Origin: Candidatus Thalassarchaeaceae archaeon
GTDB lineage: Archaea; Thermoplasmatota; Poseidoniia; Poseidoniales; Thalassarchaeaceae
Length of the DNA stretch: 44,356 bases
NCBI GenBank assembly: GCA_029250665.1
Contig: JAQXEV010000029.1
Span: forward strand, 1-44,356
Reading direction: 5' to 3'
A program made the position numbers and the translations under genes. Shown piece after piece: positions 24,139 to 34,032 of this stretch. The notes under the pieces are model-generated. The model worked only from the letters and a program-made list of their open reading frames with translations, had not been told where the DNA came from and searched no databases. Position 1 is the first letter of the stretch. Each line of letters opens with the position of its first letter.

Positions 24139-27100
24139 TCAATTGTTGGTACAGAGTTCGCCCTGACTTGGGAAACTCGTGGGATCCTTTGGATTCGTAT
24201 TCCATTTATTCTCGCACTTATTCATGTAACCATCACCGTCGGAATCGATGTATGCATCGGCTGGATCGTATGGGTCGAAATCGAAGTAGAATTCCCATCC
24301 AGACCACATTCCATCGCCATCATGATCTTGGTGATAGACTTCAGAACCATCGGCCCATCCATCTCCATCTGTATCAGCGAGGACCGCGTCGGTGCCATTT
24401 TGGAATTCTTCGTAATTCGTGTAATTCTCTAGATCGTCGTAGAAATTACCTCCATTAGTCGTCGTTGGGTCGATGTGGCACTCGGCGTTCTGTGGGTTAT
24501 CCCATCCTGGACAGTAACGGTTGAGCAAATGCGATCTATTCAGCCCATCACCATCGAAATCTTCCGCTCCATCGTCGATTCCATCGAGGTCCGAATCGGG
24601 CATTCTCGGATCCATCGGGCCTCGAGCTCCCAAGGCATCGAGTGAGTTGTTGTCGACGAGACCGAGATTGATTGCACGCTCAGAGGCAGAGACCTCCCAG
24701 CCGTCTGCAAGCATGTCGCCGTCGGTATCGTCGGCAACTGGGTTTGTATCCCAGCGGTCTGGAGCTTCCAGAGCGTTTAGCAAAGTGTCGTTATCGATAT
24801 CGAAGTTGGAATCAGGCATTGAGCCGAACGATGGATCGAGAGCCCAGCGGCCACTTGCCGGAATGGGGAATCCCGTCAGATTCATTTCGTGGATGAAATA
24901 CTCAGGGTCGAGAATACCGTCGCCGTTGCGGTCACCAGAGGTTTGGAAGCCCTTCAGATAGCTGTCCCAAACCCAGCCACCAGGACCCAAACCACACTCT
25001 TGCATACTGTCACATCCGATAGGAAGCCAGTTCTGAGTGCTAATCCACAGGCTGTGAGAATTGGTATTGTGCTGGACTGAGAATATTTGCATCTCCCAGC
25101 CATCGGGCTGCCCGTCATCATCGGTATCATTGTCCAAAGGACTGGTGGCAGTCTGCCACGGACGAGGGATGTGAAGGACTTCTCCGCCATCGTTCAGGCC
25201 GTCGTTATCGGTGTCAGCATTATTCGCGTGAGTGACATACTGGTCGGCACCGTCAATGACTTCTTCACCATCGTCAAGACCGTCGTTATCGGTATCGAAC
25301 ATCGAGGCATTGGTGTAGTAGGTGGTACCGTTCCAAACGAATCCGTCCATCGCCTCGGTGAAATCTTCAAGACCGTCGGAATCTGTGTCTCTATCGGTCG
25401 CGTTGGTGAAGGTTTCGTAGTATTCTGTCGCGTCGGAAAGACCGTCGCGATCTGTATCGTAAACTCCTGGGTCGGAACGCACTAAGACGTCGCGCACACC
25501 CATATCGACGACTCGAATGGTCCAACCGATGACTTCGATTCCATCGATGAGGCCGTCATTATCGGTGTCTGCGACAAGTGGGTCGGTAGAGCGACCGTCT
25601 ACGATGCCGTCACCATCTCGGTCACGAGCATTGTACTCATCGAGGTTGGTGAATCGCTCGTGCTCCTCGACAACTGTTGCGAGGTCTTGCAGACGACTGG
25701 TGACTTCCTGACCGACATTGACATTGATTGAATAGATGTAACCGGCAGTCGGAGTTTTCACTGGAATGTTGACATATTGGCTGTCCTGAACAGTTCGCAC
25801 CCACATCACTGTGCGATTCACCTGGACGAAATCGCCGACCTCGACGACGATGTTGTGAACAGTTGAGACACCTACGAGGTCGGTGTATCGAACACCTCCA
25901 TCACCATCTGCGTCGTAGCCATCGAAATCAGGATCCTCCTCCGCATTGCTACCATCATTAGGGTGGATTCCACTGTGGTATTCCCAACCATCAGGCATGC
26001 CATCGAAGTCTGTGTCAGCGACGAGAGGGCTTGTGAAATTGACTGGCCCCCAAGTATAGGCGACCTCATACTCCTCGACATTGTTCAGGCCATCCTCATC
26101 GCCGTCGCCGTAAGCATCAGTAGAGTTGGCAGGGTTGAGGAGAGTGTTGTAGCAATATTCGAATCCGTCGGGCATTCCGTCGCCATCGGTATCCCAGTCT
26201 CCTGGGCCATTGAGGCGACCGTCGCCATCCATGTCTTGATTGAACCAAGTTAGGTCGCCGACACCACTCATCAATTCAGTATAGGGTGCGTCAATGCGAA
26301 TGGTTCCGAACTGCGGCACACCGCAGTGGACTTGCAGATCTTGACTGCCGTAGCCGACCTCAACGCGATCAGGAATTAGGTCGAGGTCGCTGTCCTCTTC
26401 GAGGGGGTTTGTGTCGTAGATCTCCTCGAGGAAATTAGGAAGTGAGTCTGGGCCTTGCCGGTCGATGTCAAGAACAGAGTCGCAAGAGTGGTCCCCATTG
26501 GGTCCAATCGGAAGATTGTTCCAAGTAGAGGTGCCAATAATCAGTTTCATCTCAGCTTCGACCTGTGGCGTGAGGAGTGAACATCCCCAGTTCGGATCTA
26601 GTGGGTCGAGTAGAGTAACCTGACCCTGAGGTGTCTGAATGACCTCAGTGTAGAGAGATTCCCAGCGGTCGTTTAGTCCGTCACCGTCACTGTCTTGAAC
26701 TGTTGGATTTGTTCCTATTGCGGCTTCCTGTTCATTGGTCAGCCCATCGCGGTCGGGATCACCAAAGGGTCCGTTGTCAGGGTCGGGGAATGTCTCGTTC
26801 TGTTCACCCGTCTCTTCTTCCTCACCAGGATTGACGTTCTCGATATCTCCATCGCTGGGTTCTCCACTATCGAGTGGATCTAAGCCGTTTTGAATTTCCC
26901 AACCGTCTTCGAGACCGTCGCCATCTGTGTCATTATTGCGCCAATCGGTTCCGTAGAGAGTTTGTTCCATCCTATCTGGAAGACCGTCATTGTCGAAGTC
27001 GGAACCGCCTTCCTGAACCTCGGGGCCCGAAATGATAACGTCGGAACCGGCCGAGTCAAATCCACCGGATTCAGTGGTCGAAAGTCCCGCGTCTATGATG

Positions 27101-27177
27101 GTGTAAAATCCTGCTAGACAGAGTGTCGCTGCTATCGCCGCGACTGCGTATTGATTGTGGTTCAAAGCCAAATTCCT
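24139..27177 (-). CDS. Membrane-anchored protein with many thrombospondin-type-3-like Ca-binding repeats
   Basis: Recurrent DxDxDGxxD(G)xE (e.g. NNDTDGDGLEDGWEIQNGLDPLDSGEPSDGD, DADTDNDGLNDGGEV); one N-terminal TM NQYAVAAIAATLCLAGFYTIIDAG. GTG start near 27177 is a guess; ORF is open to 27264. Confidence 0.88.
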   Translation of the reverse strand, partial: RNLALNHNQYAVAAIAATLCLAGFYTIIDAGLSTTESGGFDSAGSDVIISGPEVQEGGSDFDNDGLPDRMEQTLYGTDWRNNDTDGDGLEDGWEIQNGLDPLDSGEPSDGDIENVNPGEEEETGEQNETFPDPDNGPFGDPDRDGLTNEQEAAIGTNPTVQDSDGDGLNDRWESLYTEVIQTPQGQVTLLDPLDPNWGCSLLTPQVEAEMKLIIGTSTWNNLPIGPNGDHSCDSVLDIDRQGPDSLPNFLEEIYDTNPLEEDSDLDLIPDRVEVGYGSQDLQVHCGVPQFGTIRIDAPYTELMSGVGDLTWFNQDMDGDGRLNGPGDWDTDGDGMPDGFEYCYNTLLNPANSTDAYGDGDEDGLNNVEEYEVAYTWGPVNFTSPLVADTDFDGMPDGWEYHSGIHPNDGSNAEEDPDFDGYDADGDGGVRYTDLVGVSTVHNIVVEVGDFVQVNRTVMWVRTVQDSQYVNIPVKTPTAGYIYSINVNVGQEVTSRLQDLATVVEEHERFTNLDEYNARDRDGDGIVDGRSTDPLVADTDNDGLIDGIEVIGWTIRVVDMGVRDVLVRSDPGVYDTDRDGLSDATEYYETFTNATDRDTDSDGLEDFTEAMDGFVWNGTTYYTNASMFDTDNDGLDDGEEVIDGADQYVTHANNADTDNDGLNDGGEVLHIPRPWQTATSPLDNDTDDDGQPDGWEMQIFSVQHNTNSHSLWISTQNWLPIGCDSMQECGLGPGGWVWDSYLKGFQTSGDRNGDGILDPEYFIHEMNLTGFPIPASGRWALDPSFGSMPDSNFDIDNDTLLNALEAPDRWDTNPVADDTDGDMLADGWEVSASERAINLGLVDNNSLDALGARGPMDPRMPDSDLDGIDDGAEDFDGDGLNRSHLLNRYCPGWDNPQNAECHIDPTTTNGGNFYDDLENYTNYEEFQNGTDAVLADTDGDGWADGSEVYHQDHDGDGMWSGWEFYFDFDPYDPADAYIDSDGDGYMNKCENKWNTNPKDPTSFPSQGELCTNN

Positions 27178-27253
27178 CACCCGGCCCCATAAGGGGCCGT
27201 CCCGATGACCTATGACATGAATATAACGTTTCAGCGAAATCGCATCTTTGACA

Positions 27254-28363
27254 TCATTCAGCAATGGCCACCGATGGGCTCAAAGAAAGACTTACTGCGC
27301 CGCTGTTGAAAGTGCACTTGAGGCTTCCTCGACGACCGTGGGCCCGCTCCCAACAGGCTAGAAGAACGCCGCCTGCGAGGGCGGGGTGAAAACAGCCAGA
27401 AAATTGTAGTTCAACACCTCCGTGGGCGTCAATCGATTTGGCTGATTTCACACTTCCAAGGCCCTCTATCGAAAGATGCCTGCGAGCGATTCCAATCCAG
27501 TCTTCTGGCTTTGATACGAGGATGTGTCTGCCCGATTCAAAGAAGGTCTCACGCATCGAATCGGCAGCAGCAGTCCACCATATCGATTGCTGTTCATCTT
27601 CAAGAGGCCACTGCATATCTTGTCTGCCTTCCTCAATTGATTGTAAGTAAGGAAGACAGAATTCTTCGAAGCGCAGAATGAGGTCGCGATGAACCATCAT
27701 TCTGCGCTCACCCATGATTGACCACACTCCCGAGGAATCGATTCTCAAGTCCTCCCACGATTCCTCGATGTTTTCTGGCATCGGAATTACTGAGGCGGAT
27801 TCAGGCCAGCTGACAGTCGATCGAGTTGGCGACGGAATTGATTTCTCATCCAAAGATAATGTGACTATGAGACCATCCTCTGTATTTTGAGACCAGAGGA
27901 ATCGATGACGTTTACCAGTCGCATTTTCCCATGCACCCGTGATGAATCCGGAGCAGATTGAGGCAGAAGCGGGATTTTCGATTAAGATACGCGCCTCCCC
28001 GCCATCTTCCAACATGCTGTAATGACCCATCCCTCGGCTTTGCCAATCCAGTTCGGCGCCGCTCCACCTCGAGATATCTCGTCCAGAGGGTGATGGAAAT
28101 CCTCCTAATCCAATCATGTATTCCTCATGTTCGAGTGCGGCGTGGGCTAATCTTCGACCTAGGCTCTGACCAAGTCGCTGCTCAAGTCGATGAAACCAAG
28201 TTTCGAATGTTCGGACGCCGAAGCGAGCCGCTAATTCGTGTGGGTCATAATTGCGCACAATATCGCTGTAAGTACCATCTGAATTTGGCACCCATCTCTT
28301 TGTGATGAGTTCCTCTGGGTTATCTGTGCCCGGTTTCTTTCTGAAAAAGTCGAAGAATCCCAT
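27254..28363 (-). CDS. Hypothetical protein with possible tandem domain duplication
   Basis: Start at MGFFDFFRKKPGTDNPEEL. SICSGFITGAWENATGKRHRFLW and LAGGVLLACWERAHGRRGSLKC look like equivalent segments of two repeats. Confidence 0.75.
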   Translation of the reverse strand: MGFFDFFRKKPGTDNPEELITKRWVPNSDGTYSDIVRNYDPHELAARFGVRTFETWFHRLEQRLGQSLGRRLAHAALEHEEYMIGLGGFPSPSGRDISRWSGAELDWQSRGMGHYSMLEDGGEARILIENPASASICSGFITGAWENATGKRHRFLWSQNTEDGLIVTLSLDEKSIPSPTRSTVSWPESASVIPMPENIEESWEDLRIDSSGVWSIMGERRMMVHRDLILRFEEFCLPYLQSIEEGRQDMQWPLEDEQQSIWWTAAADSMRETFFESGRHILVSKPEDWIGIARRHLSIEGLGSVKSAKSIDAHGGVELQFSGCFHPALAGGVLLACWERAHGRRGSLKCTFNSGAVSLSLSPSVAIAE

Positions 28364-28367
28364 ACGA

Positions 28368-29567
28368 TCAACCGTTGATGAATTGGTCGATGCGGTCGAA
28401 TGCTGTTGCGAGGACATCGATCGCAGGCAAGCAGACCATGCGGAAATGGCCGGAACCGAACTCTGGCGAGAAACCAGAGCCATGTACGACCAGGACGTGA
28501 TGCTTGTGGAGCAGGTCGAGAACCCACTGTTTGTCTGAGGCAGCGCGCTCGTCAGTTATGCGCACAAAGAGATAGAATGCGCCACCTGGAGCCTCGCACT
28601 CGAGTCCATCGATAGTCTCAATCCGTTTCATGCAATAGTCGAGGCGCTGCTTCACACGCGCTCTATGACCTTCCAACCAACCCCTATCCTCGGTAAGTCC
28701 TGCAAGGAAACCGTGCTGAGCGGGTGTGCTTGCGCAAAGTCTGCTGCGTAGAAGCCTCTCTACCCCGTCACGAACGAGTGCGAGCCTTCCCTCAGGGTCG
28801 TGCCAGGCCATGTAGCCAATGCGCCAACCGGGGGCGAAGTAGACCTTCGAGACTCCATTGAGAGCGATGACGGGGACATCGGTTGAGCGGGAAGCTATGG
28901 ATACAAGCGAGCCTGTGAAGTCGAGACCGTCGTAAATTTCGTCGGCGATAATTGTGCAATTGGGGTAATCGCGGGCGATAGTGAAAACTGCATCTACCTC
29001 GGCCGCGGTTGCGACGTTTCCGGTCGGATTATTCGGATTGATTAGCACCAAAAGCCGGACACTATCATCCATTTTTTGGCGTATATCATCCAAATCTATG
29101 CTCCAACCGTCTTTCGGATTCAGCCTGTATTCGACCGTCGTGGCCCCGTACATCTGCGGATATGCCATGTAAGGAGGGTAGTGAGGCCCGGGAGCGAGAA
29201 CTTTCGTGCCTTCTTCGAGGAAAGCGGCAAAGATGATTTGCAGAGCTTCGGTTACTCCGTGGGTGACATAGACATCGTCTTCTGAGCAAGGCCACCCCTT
29301 GCCCGTCTCGGTGGATGCAATCGCTCGGCGTAGTGCAGGCAAACCGTAGGACGGACCGTAGCCATTGTCCTGTGAATCCAATGCTTGTTTGTAAGCATCA
29401 ATCATATGAGTTGGAGTTGGTAATCCCTCGTAGGCAAGAGGATCACCTATGTTGAGCCGAATTATCTCATGTCCCTGCTTCTCCAACTCTACTGCTGGAA
29501 CTACAACATCTCTAATCGCGTACTCAATAGCGGCAGCGCGCTGAGATACATCGACTTGCTCGACCAT
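28368..29567 (-). CDS. Class I/II PLP-dependent aminotransferase (alanine/aspartate type)
   Basis: INPNNPTGNV, IIADEIYDGL, ALNGVSKVYFAPGWRIGYMAW. Confidence 0.9.
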   Translation of the reverse strand: MVEQVDVSQRAAAIEYAIRDVVVPAVELEKQGHEIIRLNIGDPLAYEGLPTPTHMIDAYKQALDSQDNGYGPSYGLPALRRAIASTETGKGWPCSEDDVYVTHGVTEALQIIFAAFLEEGTKVLAPGPHYPPYMAYPQMYGATTVEYRLNPKDGWSIDLDDIRQKMDDSVRLLVLINPNNPTGNVATAAEVDAVFTIARDYPNCTIIADEIYDGLDFTGSLVSIASRSTDVPVIALNGVSKVYFAPGWRIGYMAWHDPEGRLALVRDGVERLLRSRLCASTPAQHGFLAGLTEDRGWLEGHRARVKQRLDYCMKRIETIDGLECEAPGGAFYLFVRITDERAASDKQWVLDLLHKHHVLVVHGSGFSPEFGSGHFRMVCLPAIDVLATAFDRIDQFING

Positions 29568-29571
29568 TTAC

Positions 29572-32430
29572 TCACAACCCGAGTAAATCACGAGCGGCAT
29601 CGAGAGCGGCAGGGATTCCATCAGGATTTGAGCCGCCACCCTGAGCCATCGTGGGACGGCCTCCACCGCCGCCATTGATGTGACCGGCGATAGCTGCAAG
29701 AATTTCATTAGCATCGTGCTTCTTTGCGACAATAGACCCCTCAGTGCTAGCCACGATGAGTTTGCCCCCTCCATCTCTGGTGCCGAGTACTGCAAGTGTT
29801 GGGTTATCAGGGTCACGTGTAAGTTGTCCAAGCATTGCCATTACTGCTTTCATATCTCCAGCAACTTCCATCACTGCGTAACGAATTCCGTCTTTTTCAA
29901 CAGCTCCATCGCCTCCGCCGCTAGTCCTCAGTCTAACGATTTCAGCCTCAAGTGCCTCAATCTTCTTCTGTTGCGACTTCCATTCTTCAAAGAAGCGTGA
30001 TATTGTGTTAGGAAGGTCTTCGGGCGAGACGCCTAAGACTTCACTTGACTCATTCAGTAATCGCTCTTGAGCCCTCGCGTGCTCACGCGCCGTCTCCCCT
30101 GCCACGATTTGCAGACGCTCGACCCCGTCTTGGACTTGACTCGACCTAGTGATGCGAAGCTCACCAACTTCACCCACATTGTCATGATGCGTTCCACCAC
30201 AGGCTTGCACATCGTGGTCACCAATTTTGATTACACGTATTTCGCTGTGCTTGGGCGGTCCACCTTGATACAACTCGAAGCCGAAGCGTGCGTCGGCTTC
30301 GGCCCTCTGCAGCACAATTTTTTCGACGGTTGGATTTGCGGCAATGATCTGGTTGGCGTGATCTTCGATTTGGTCGAGGTCGTCGCGGGTTAGTCGTGAG
30401 TGGTGGGTGAGGTCGATTCTGGCGTAGCGTTCGCCCTTGTTCGAACCAGCTTGCCAGATGTGGGGGCCGAGTAGTGCTCTTGCGCTGCCGCCAACGAGGT
30501 GAACTGCGGTGTGATGGTCCATCAATTGGTGTCGTCGGCTCCAGTCGACTTGGCCTTGAACTTCGCCACTTGGGACTGCCGTGTCGGTAAGGTGGAAGAT
30601 GACATCATTTTCGATGCGGGTATCGGCTACATTTGCTCCACCTAGGGTACCTTGGTCGCCGAGTTGCCCTCCTCCTTCTGGATAGAATAGCGTGCGATCG
30701 AGGACTACCGCGTGGGTTGGAGTGATGCTTACTTCTGCAGACAGATTGAGTGAATCGATTTGCTCTGGGCTGACTGGGCTGCAATGGAGAACTGTTGCTC
30801 GGAACTCGGTTTTGCTGGTGTCATCGTAATAATCACGCATGGTTGTTGGCTGGCCGATTGGGAAAATGTTCCCCTTTGCCTTGCCTTTTGCTGCCGCCTT
30901 AGTGCCCTCAGCATTACGTGCGGCCATATCTGCTGCGAATCCAACTCGCACAGAGAGGTTCTGCCAACCTAGTCCATGTGCTATCGAGACTACCATGTCT
31001 GGGTTGAGACCTCGCTCTTCGGCGAGTCGGAAAAGAGTCTCGTCTGGTGCTTCGCTGGCATCCTTCTCAACATCGCGCAGAGCCGTTCTGACCGCTGCCT
31101 CACCCTTGCGTAGCATCTCGTGATAACGGGCTTCTTCCAGAGAGAGAATAGTCAGGATTCCTTCTCGTGACTGAACAAATCCAGTCATATCGAGGTGAGT
31201 ATCCATGTGGTGCTCGCCCAATTCAGCAAGGCTCACATCAATTCCCAAATCGCCCTTCATGCGACAAACTCGCCTCGCCATCATACGAGCCAGATAGCCA
31301 GCCTTGGCATTACTCGGGACCAGCCCATCGCCCAACATATTGCATATCGCGTGCATGTGGTCGGGGATGGCGTAAATTGAGGATAGGGGTTCAGTCACGC
31401 GTTTGAGGTCACCAACAGAAATCTCAACCCCACCATCGGCCAAACGCTCTACGAGCCGCTGATACAATGAAACAACATCTGTACCAACATCGATATTGAG
31501 AATTCCAGCAAGTTGAGACAACTCGGCGAGCAAAGCATCAGTATCGACGCCGAGTCCCAGCCCTACAACCATCTCATCGAAGCCAGCAAGCCCTTTGAGC
31601 CAATCCACCGACTCGGGATAAATCGCTTCGTAGATCGTTGGTGTTCCAGCCGCAGCCCAGCAAAATCTCTCAAGGCCGTAACCAGTATCGATGATTTGTA
31701 GAGGCATATCGCGGTATCGAAGCCCTTTGATCTCGACATCGCCGTCCTCGTGCTCCTCGAGACTCATGAAAACTAGAGTCGCAAGTTCAAGTCCGCCAAC
31801 AATAACTTCCAGCGCGGGCCCGGCATTACCGCCGCCGGACCATGGATTTTCGATGTAAGTGATATCGGCTGGAGCAATACCAAAGGTGTTGACCAACATA
31901 TCGTCGCAATAGCGGACGCATTGGTCAATCCAGTAAATCACCTCGCCATCATGAGGTCGATTGAAGGCGTGGTGCGCCATCATCTCAAATGTCGTTAAAT
32001 GACGTCCGGAACGGCCCACTGCAGCCACATCAGTCAAACGAATACAAGGTTGGCTAATCCCCAAAGGGTTCGCCGGAGGAGGCACCGTGCCATTCGTCAC
32101 ATGTGGTTGGAAGTCAGCGATTGACGCTATCGTTAGATGAATGTCGTCGCGCCATCGTGCGAGCACAGGGTAAGGATCAACACGCGAATGGCCCCGTTGC
32201 TCGAAATACCCGAGGAAAGCCTCACGCATCGCGTCTTTCAGCGCCTTTCCTCGCATCGGGAAGCCATCGATAATCGGGTTCCCGATGAAGGTGTATGAAT
32301 CCTCAACCGTGTCGCCAGAGGTCGTTCGCGCAGGGTCTCTTGACCAAAAGCGAAGGCCAGTGACCTTGCAAATACGAACCTCGTGTCCGGACTCCTCCCA
32401 GAACGGGATGTTGGTCTCTCCGAACGTCAT
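29572..32430 (-). CDS. alaS: Alanyl-tRNA synthetase, archaeal type
   Basis: RGHSRVDPYPVLARWRDDIHLTIASI, MDHHTAVHLVGGSAR, CGGTHHDNVGEVGELRI; start set at MTFGETNIPFWEESGH. Confidence 0.95.
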   Translation of the reverse strand: MTFGETNIPFWEESGHEVRICKVTGLRFWSRDPARTTSGDTVEDSYTFIGNPIIDGFPMRGKALKDAMREAFLGYFEQRGHSRVDPYPVLARWRDDIHLTIASIADFQPHVTNGTVPPPANPLGISQPCIRLTDVAAVGRSGRHLTTFEMMAHHAFNRPHDGEVIYWIDQCVRYCDDMLVNTFGIAPADITYIENPWSGGGNAGPALEVIVGGLELATLVFMSLEEHEDGDVEIKGLRYRDMPLQIIDTGYGLERFCWAAAGTPTIYEAIYPESVDWLKGLAGFDEMVVGLGLGVDTDALLAELSQLAGILNIDVGTDVVSLYQRLVERLADGGVEISVGDLKRVTEPLSSIYAIPDHMHAICNMLGDGLVPSNAKAGYLARMMARRVCRMKGDLGIDVSLAELGEHHMDTHLDMTGFVQSREGILTILSLEEARYHEMLRKGEAAVRTALRDVEKDASEAPDETLFRLAEERGLNPDMVVSIAHGLGWQNLSVRVGFAADMAARNAEGTKAAAKGKAKGNIFPIGQPTTMRDYYDDTSKTEFRATVLHCSPVSPEQIDSLNLSAEVSITPTHAVVLDRTLFYPEGGGQLGDQGTLGGANVADTRIENDVIFHLTDTAVPSGEVQGQVDWSRRHQLMDHHTAVHLVGGSARALLGPHIWQAGSNKGERYARIDLTHHSRLTRDDLDQIEDHANQIIAANPTVEKIVLQRAEADARFGFELYQGGPPKHSEIRVIKIGDHDVQACGGTHHDNVGEVGELRITRSSQVQDGVERLQIVAGETAREHARAQERLLNESSEVLGVSPEDLPNTISRFFEEWKSQQKKIEALEAEIVRLRTSGGGDGAVEKDGIRYAVMEVAGDMKAVMAMLGQLTRDPDNPTLAVLGTRDGGGKLIVASTEGSIVAKKHDANEILAAIAGHINGGGGGRPTMAQGGGSNPDGIPAALDAARDLLGL

Positions 32431-32531
32431 CGATTGACCCTCTACAGCCGCCCCATCGGCTGGTCCGTCTTGAAAGCGATTGTCTGTGACGCTGCGGCGC
32501 GTTGAAATCGAGGGCACGACCCGAATCAGCC

Positions 32532-34004
32532 ATGAGTGCTGAGTGGCGGAAGCATCTGAGCCCCGATGGACCGGGACGGATGCGCATCGCGAAGCACGGT
32601 TCGATGCTGACTGATGCGCTCCTGATAGCCGATGCCGAGCACATGGCCGGGCATACCGACGACCGTTCGCCTGAGCAGTTGTGCAATACTGCTGGAATAC
32701 CCGGGATAGTCGGAGAAGCCTGGGCTATGGCTGACTGGCATTTTGGTTATGGATTCCCTATTGGTGGTGTGGTTGCCACCGATGTTAATGCTGGTGAGCT
32801 CGGTGGAGCGATATCGCCAGGTGGCGTTGGTTTCGATATCAATTGTGGAGTTCGACTTTGTGCGCTTGATGTCGAGGTCGGCGATATCGATGCGAAAGTT
32901 TTGGCCGGTACGTTGGCGCGGGAGATTCCGGCCGGCGCTTCGAGTAAAGGTGGAGTCATATTGGATCAGACAAGCATGGCCGCCGTACTATCTGAGGGTG
33001 CTTCGGCGGCTGTTGAAATGGGATGGGGTGAGGAACAAGACCTCGCCGCCATCGAATCGAATGGCGTGCTCGATAGCGAGGAGCGTGATATCGGTGAGCG
33101 TGCTCAAAAACGTGGCATGAAGGCTCTGGGCACTCTTGGTAGTGGCAATCACTTCCTCGAATTGCAAGTTGTCGATAGAGTCGAGGATGGGAGCGCTGCA
33201 GCCGCTTATGGCCTACGAGAAGGACAAGTTACCGCTATGATTCACACAGGATCGCGTGGCCTAGGTCACCAAGTCTGCAGCGAACACGTTGCTGCAATCG
33301 AAAGCAAGTATGAGCGATCCGGAGATCATTGGGTCGCACCAGAGTGGGATTACCGACTGCGTGACCGCCAACTCGCAGCTGCGCCGATATTCAGCCGTGA
33401 AGGTGGAGCCTATCTCGATGCAATGCGAGCGGCTGGCAATTACGCGTTCGCTAACCGTTCGGCACTCACTCAGAGACTGAGGAATGTTCTGCGAAGCCAT
33501 CTTGGCCGAGATGGAGGCCTCGAAGTAGTCTACGATGTGAGTCATAATATCGCCAAAGTCGAGGACCACATCGTCCACGGGAAATCCTGCAAATGCTGCG
33601 TTCACCGCAAAGGTGCAACGAGAGCTCTCGGCGGAGATCATCCCGAACTCGCTAGCAGATTCTCCGCCGTCGGCCAACCAGTACTCGTGCCCGGTGACAT
33701 GGGGACAGCCTCATGGGTCCTCGCTGGACCAAAATCGGGCGGCAACGACGCATTCTCCTCATCATGCCACGGCGCCGGTCGTCGCCTCTCGCGCACGGCC
33801 GCCCGCAAGCTAATCGATTCAGACACACTTCGAGCGCAACTCGAAGCCTCAGGTGTCCATGTGCGCGCAAAGACACCTAATGTTCTCGCTGAAGAAGCTC
33901 CCGATGCCTACAAAGATGTTGACGAAGTCATTGCCCTGACTGCTTCAGCGAATCTCGCAAGGCCAGTTGCCCGCCTACGGCCATTCGCTGTAATCAAGGG
34001 ATGA
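32532..34004 (+). CDS. rtcB: RNA-splicing ligase RtcB
   Basis: GGVGFDINCGVRL, GSGNHFLELQVVD, HTGSRGLGHQV, VYDVSHNIAKVEDH (guanylylated His context), CHGAGRRLSRTAA; no intein. Confidence 0.95.
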   Translation: MSAEWRKHLSPDGPGRMRIAKHGSMLTDALLIADAEHMAGHTDDRSPEQLCNTAGIPGIVGEAWAMADWHFGYGFPIGGVVATDVNAGELGGAISPGGVGFDINCGVRLCALDVEVGDIDAKVLAGTLAREIPAGASSKGGVILDQTSMAAVLSEGASAAVEMGWGEEQDLAAIESNGVLDSEERDIGERAQKRGMKALGTLGSGNHFLELQVVDRVEDGSAAAAYGLREGQVTAMIHTGSRGLGHQVCSEHVAAIESKYERSGDHWVAPEWDYRLRDRQLAAAPIFSREGGAYLDAMRAAGNYAFANRSALTQRLRNVLRSHLGRDGGLEVVYDVSHNIAKVEDHIVHGKSCKCCVHRKGATRALGGDHPELASRFSAVGQPVLVPGDMGTASWVLAGPKSGGNDAFSSSCHGAGRRLSRTAARKLIDSDTLRAQLEASGVHVRAKTPNVLAEEAPDAYKDVDEVIALTASANLARPVARLRPFAVIKG

Positions 34005-34032
34005 ATCGCCTAGATTAGGCTCATGTCGAGTC

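Noticed and set aside
24139-26253. Several + strand ORFs inside the Ca-repeat gene (e.g. 24521..24961, 25087..25485, 25963..26253)
   Set aside because: Antisense shadows of the repetitive minus-strand gene.
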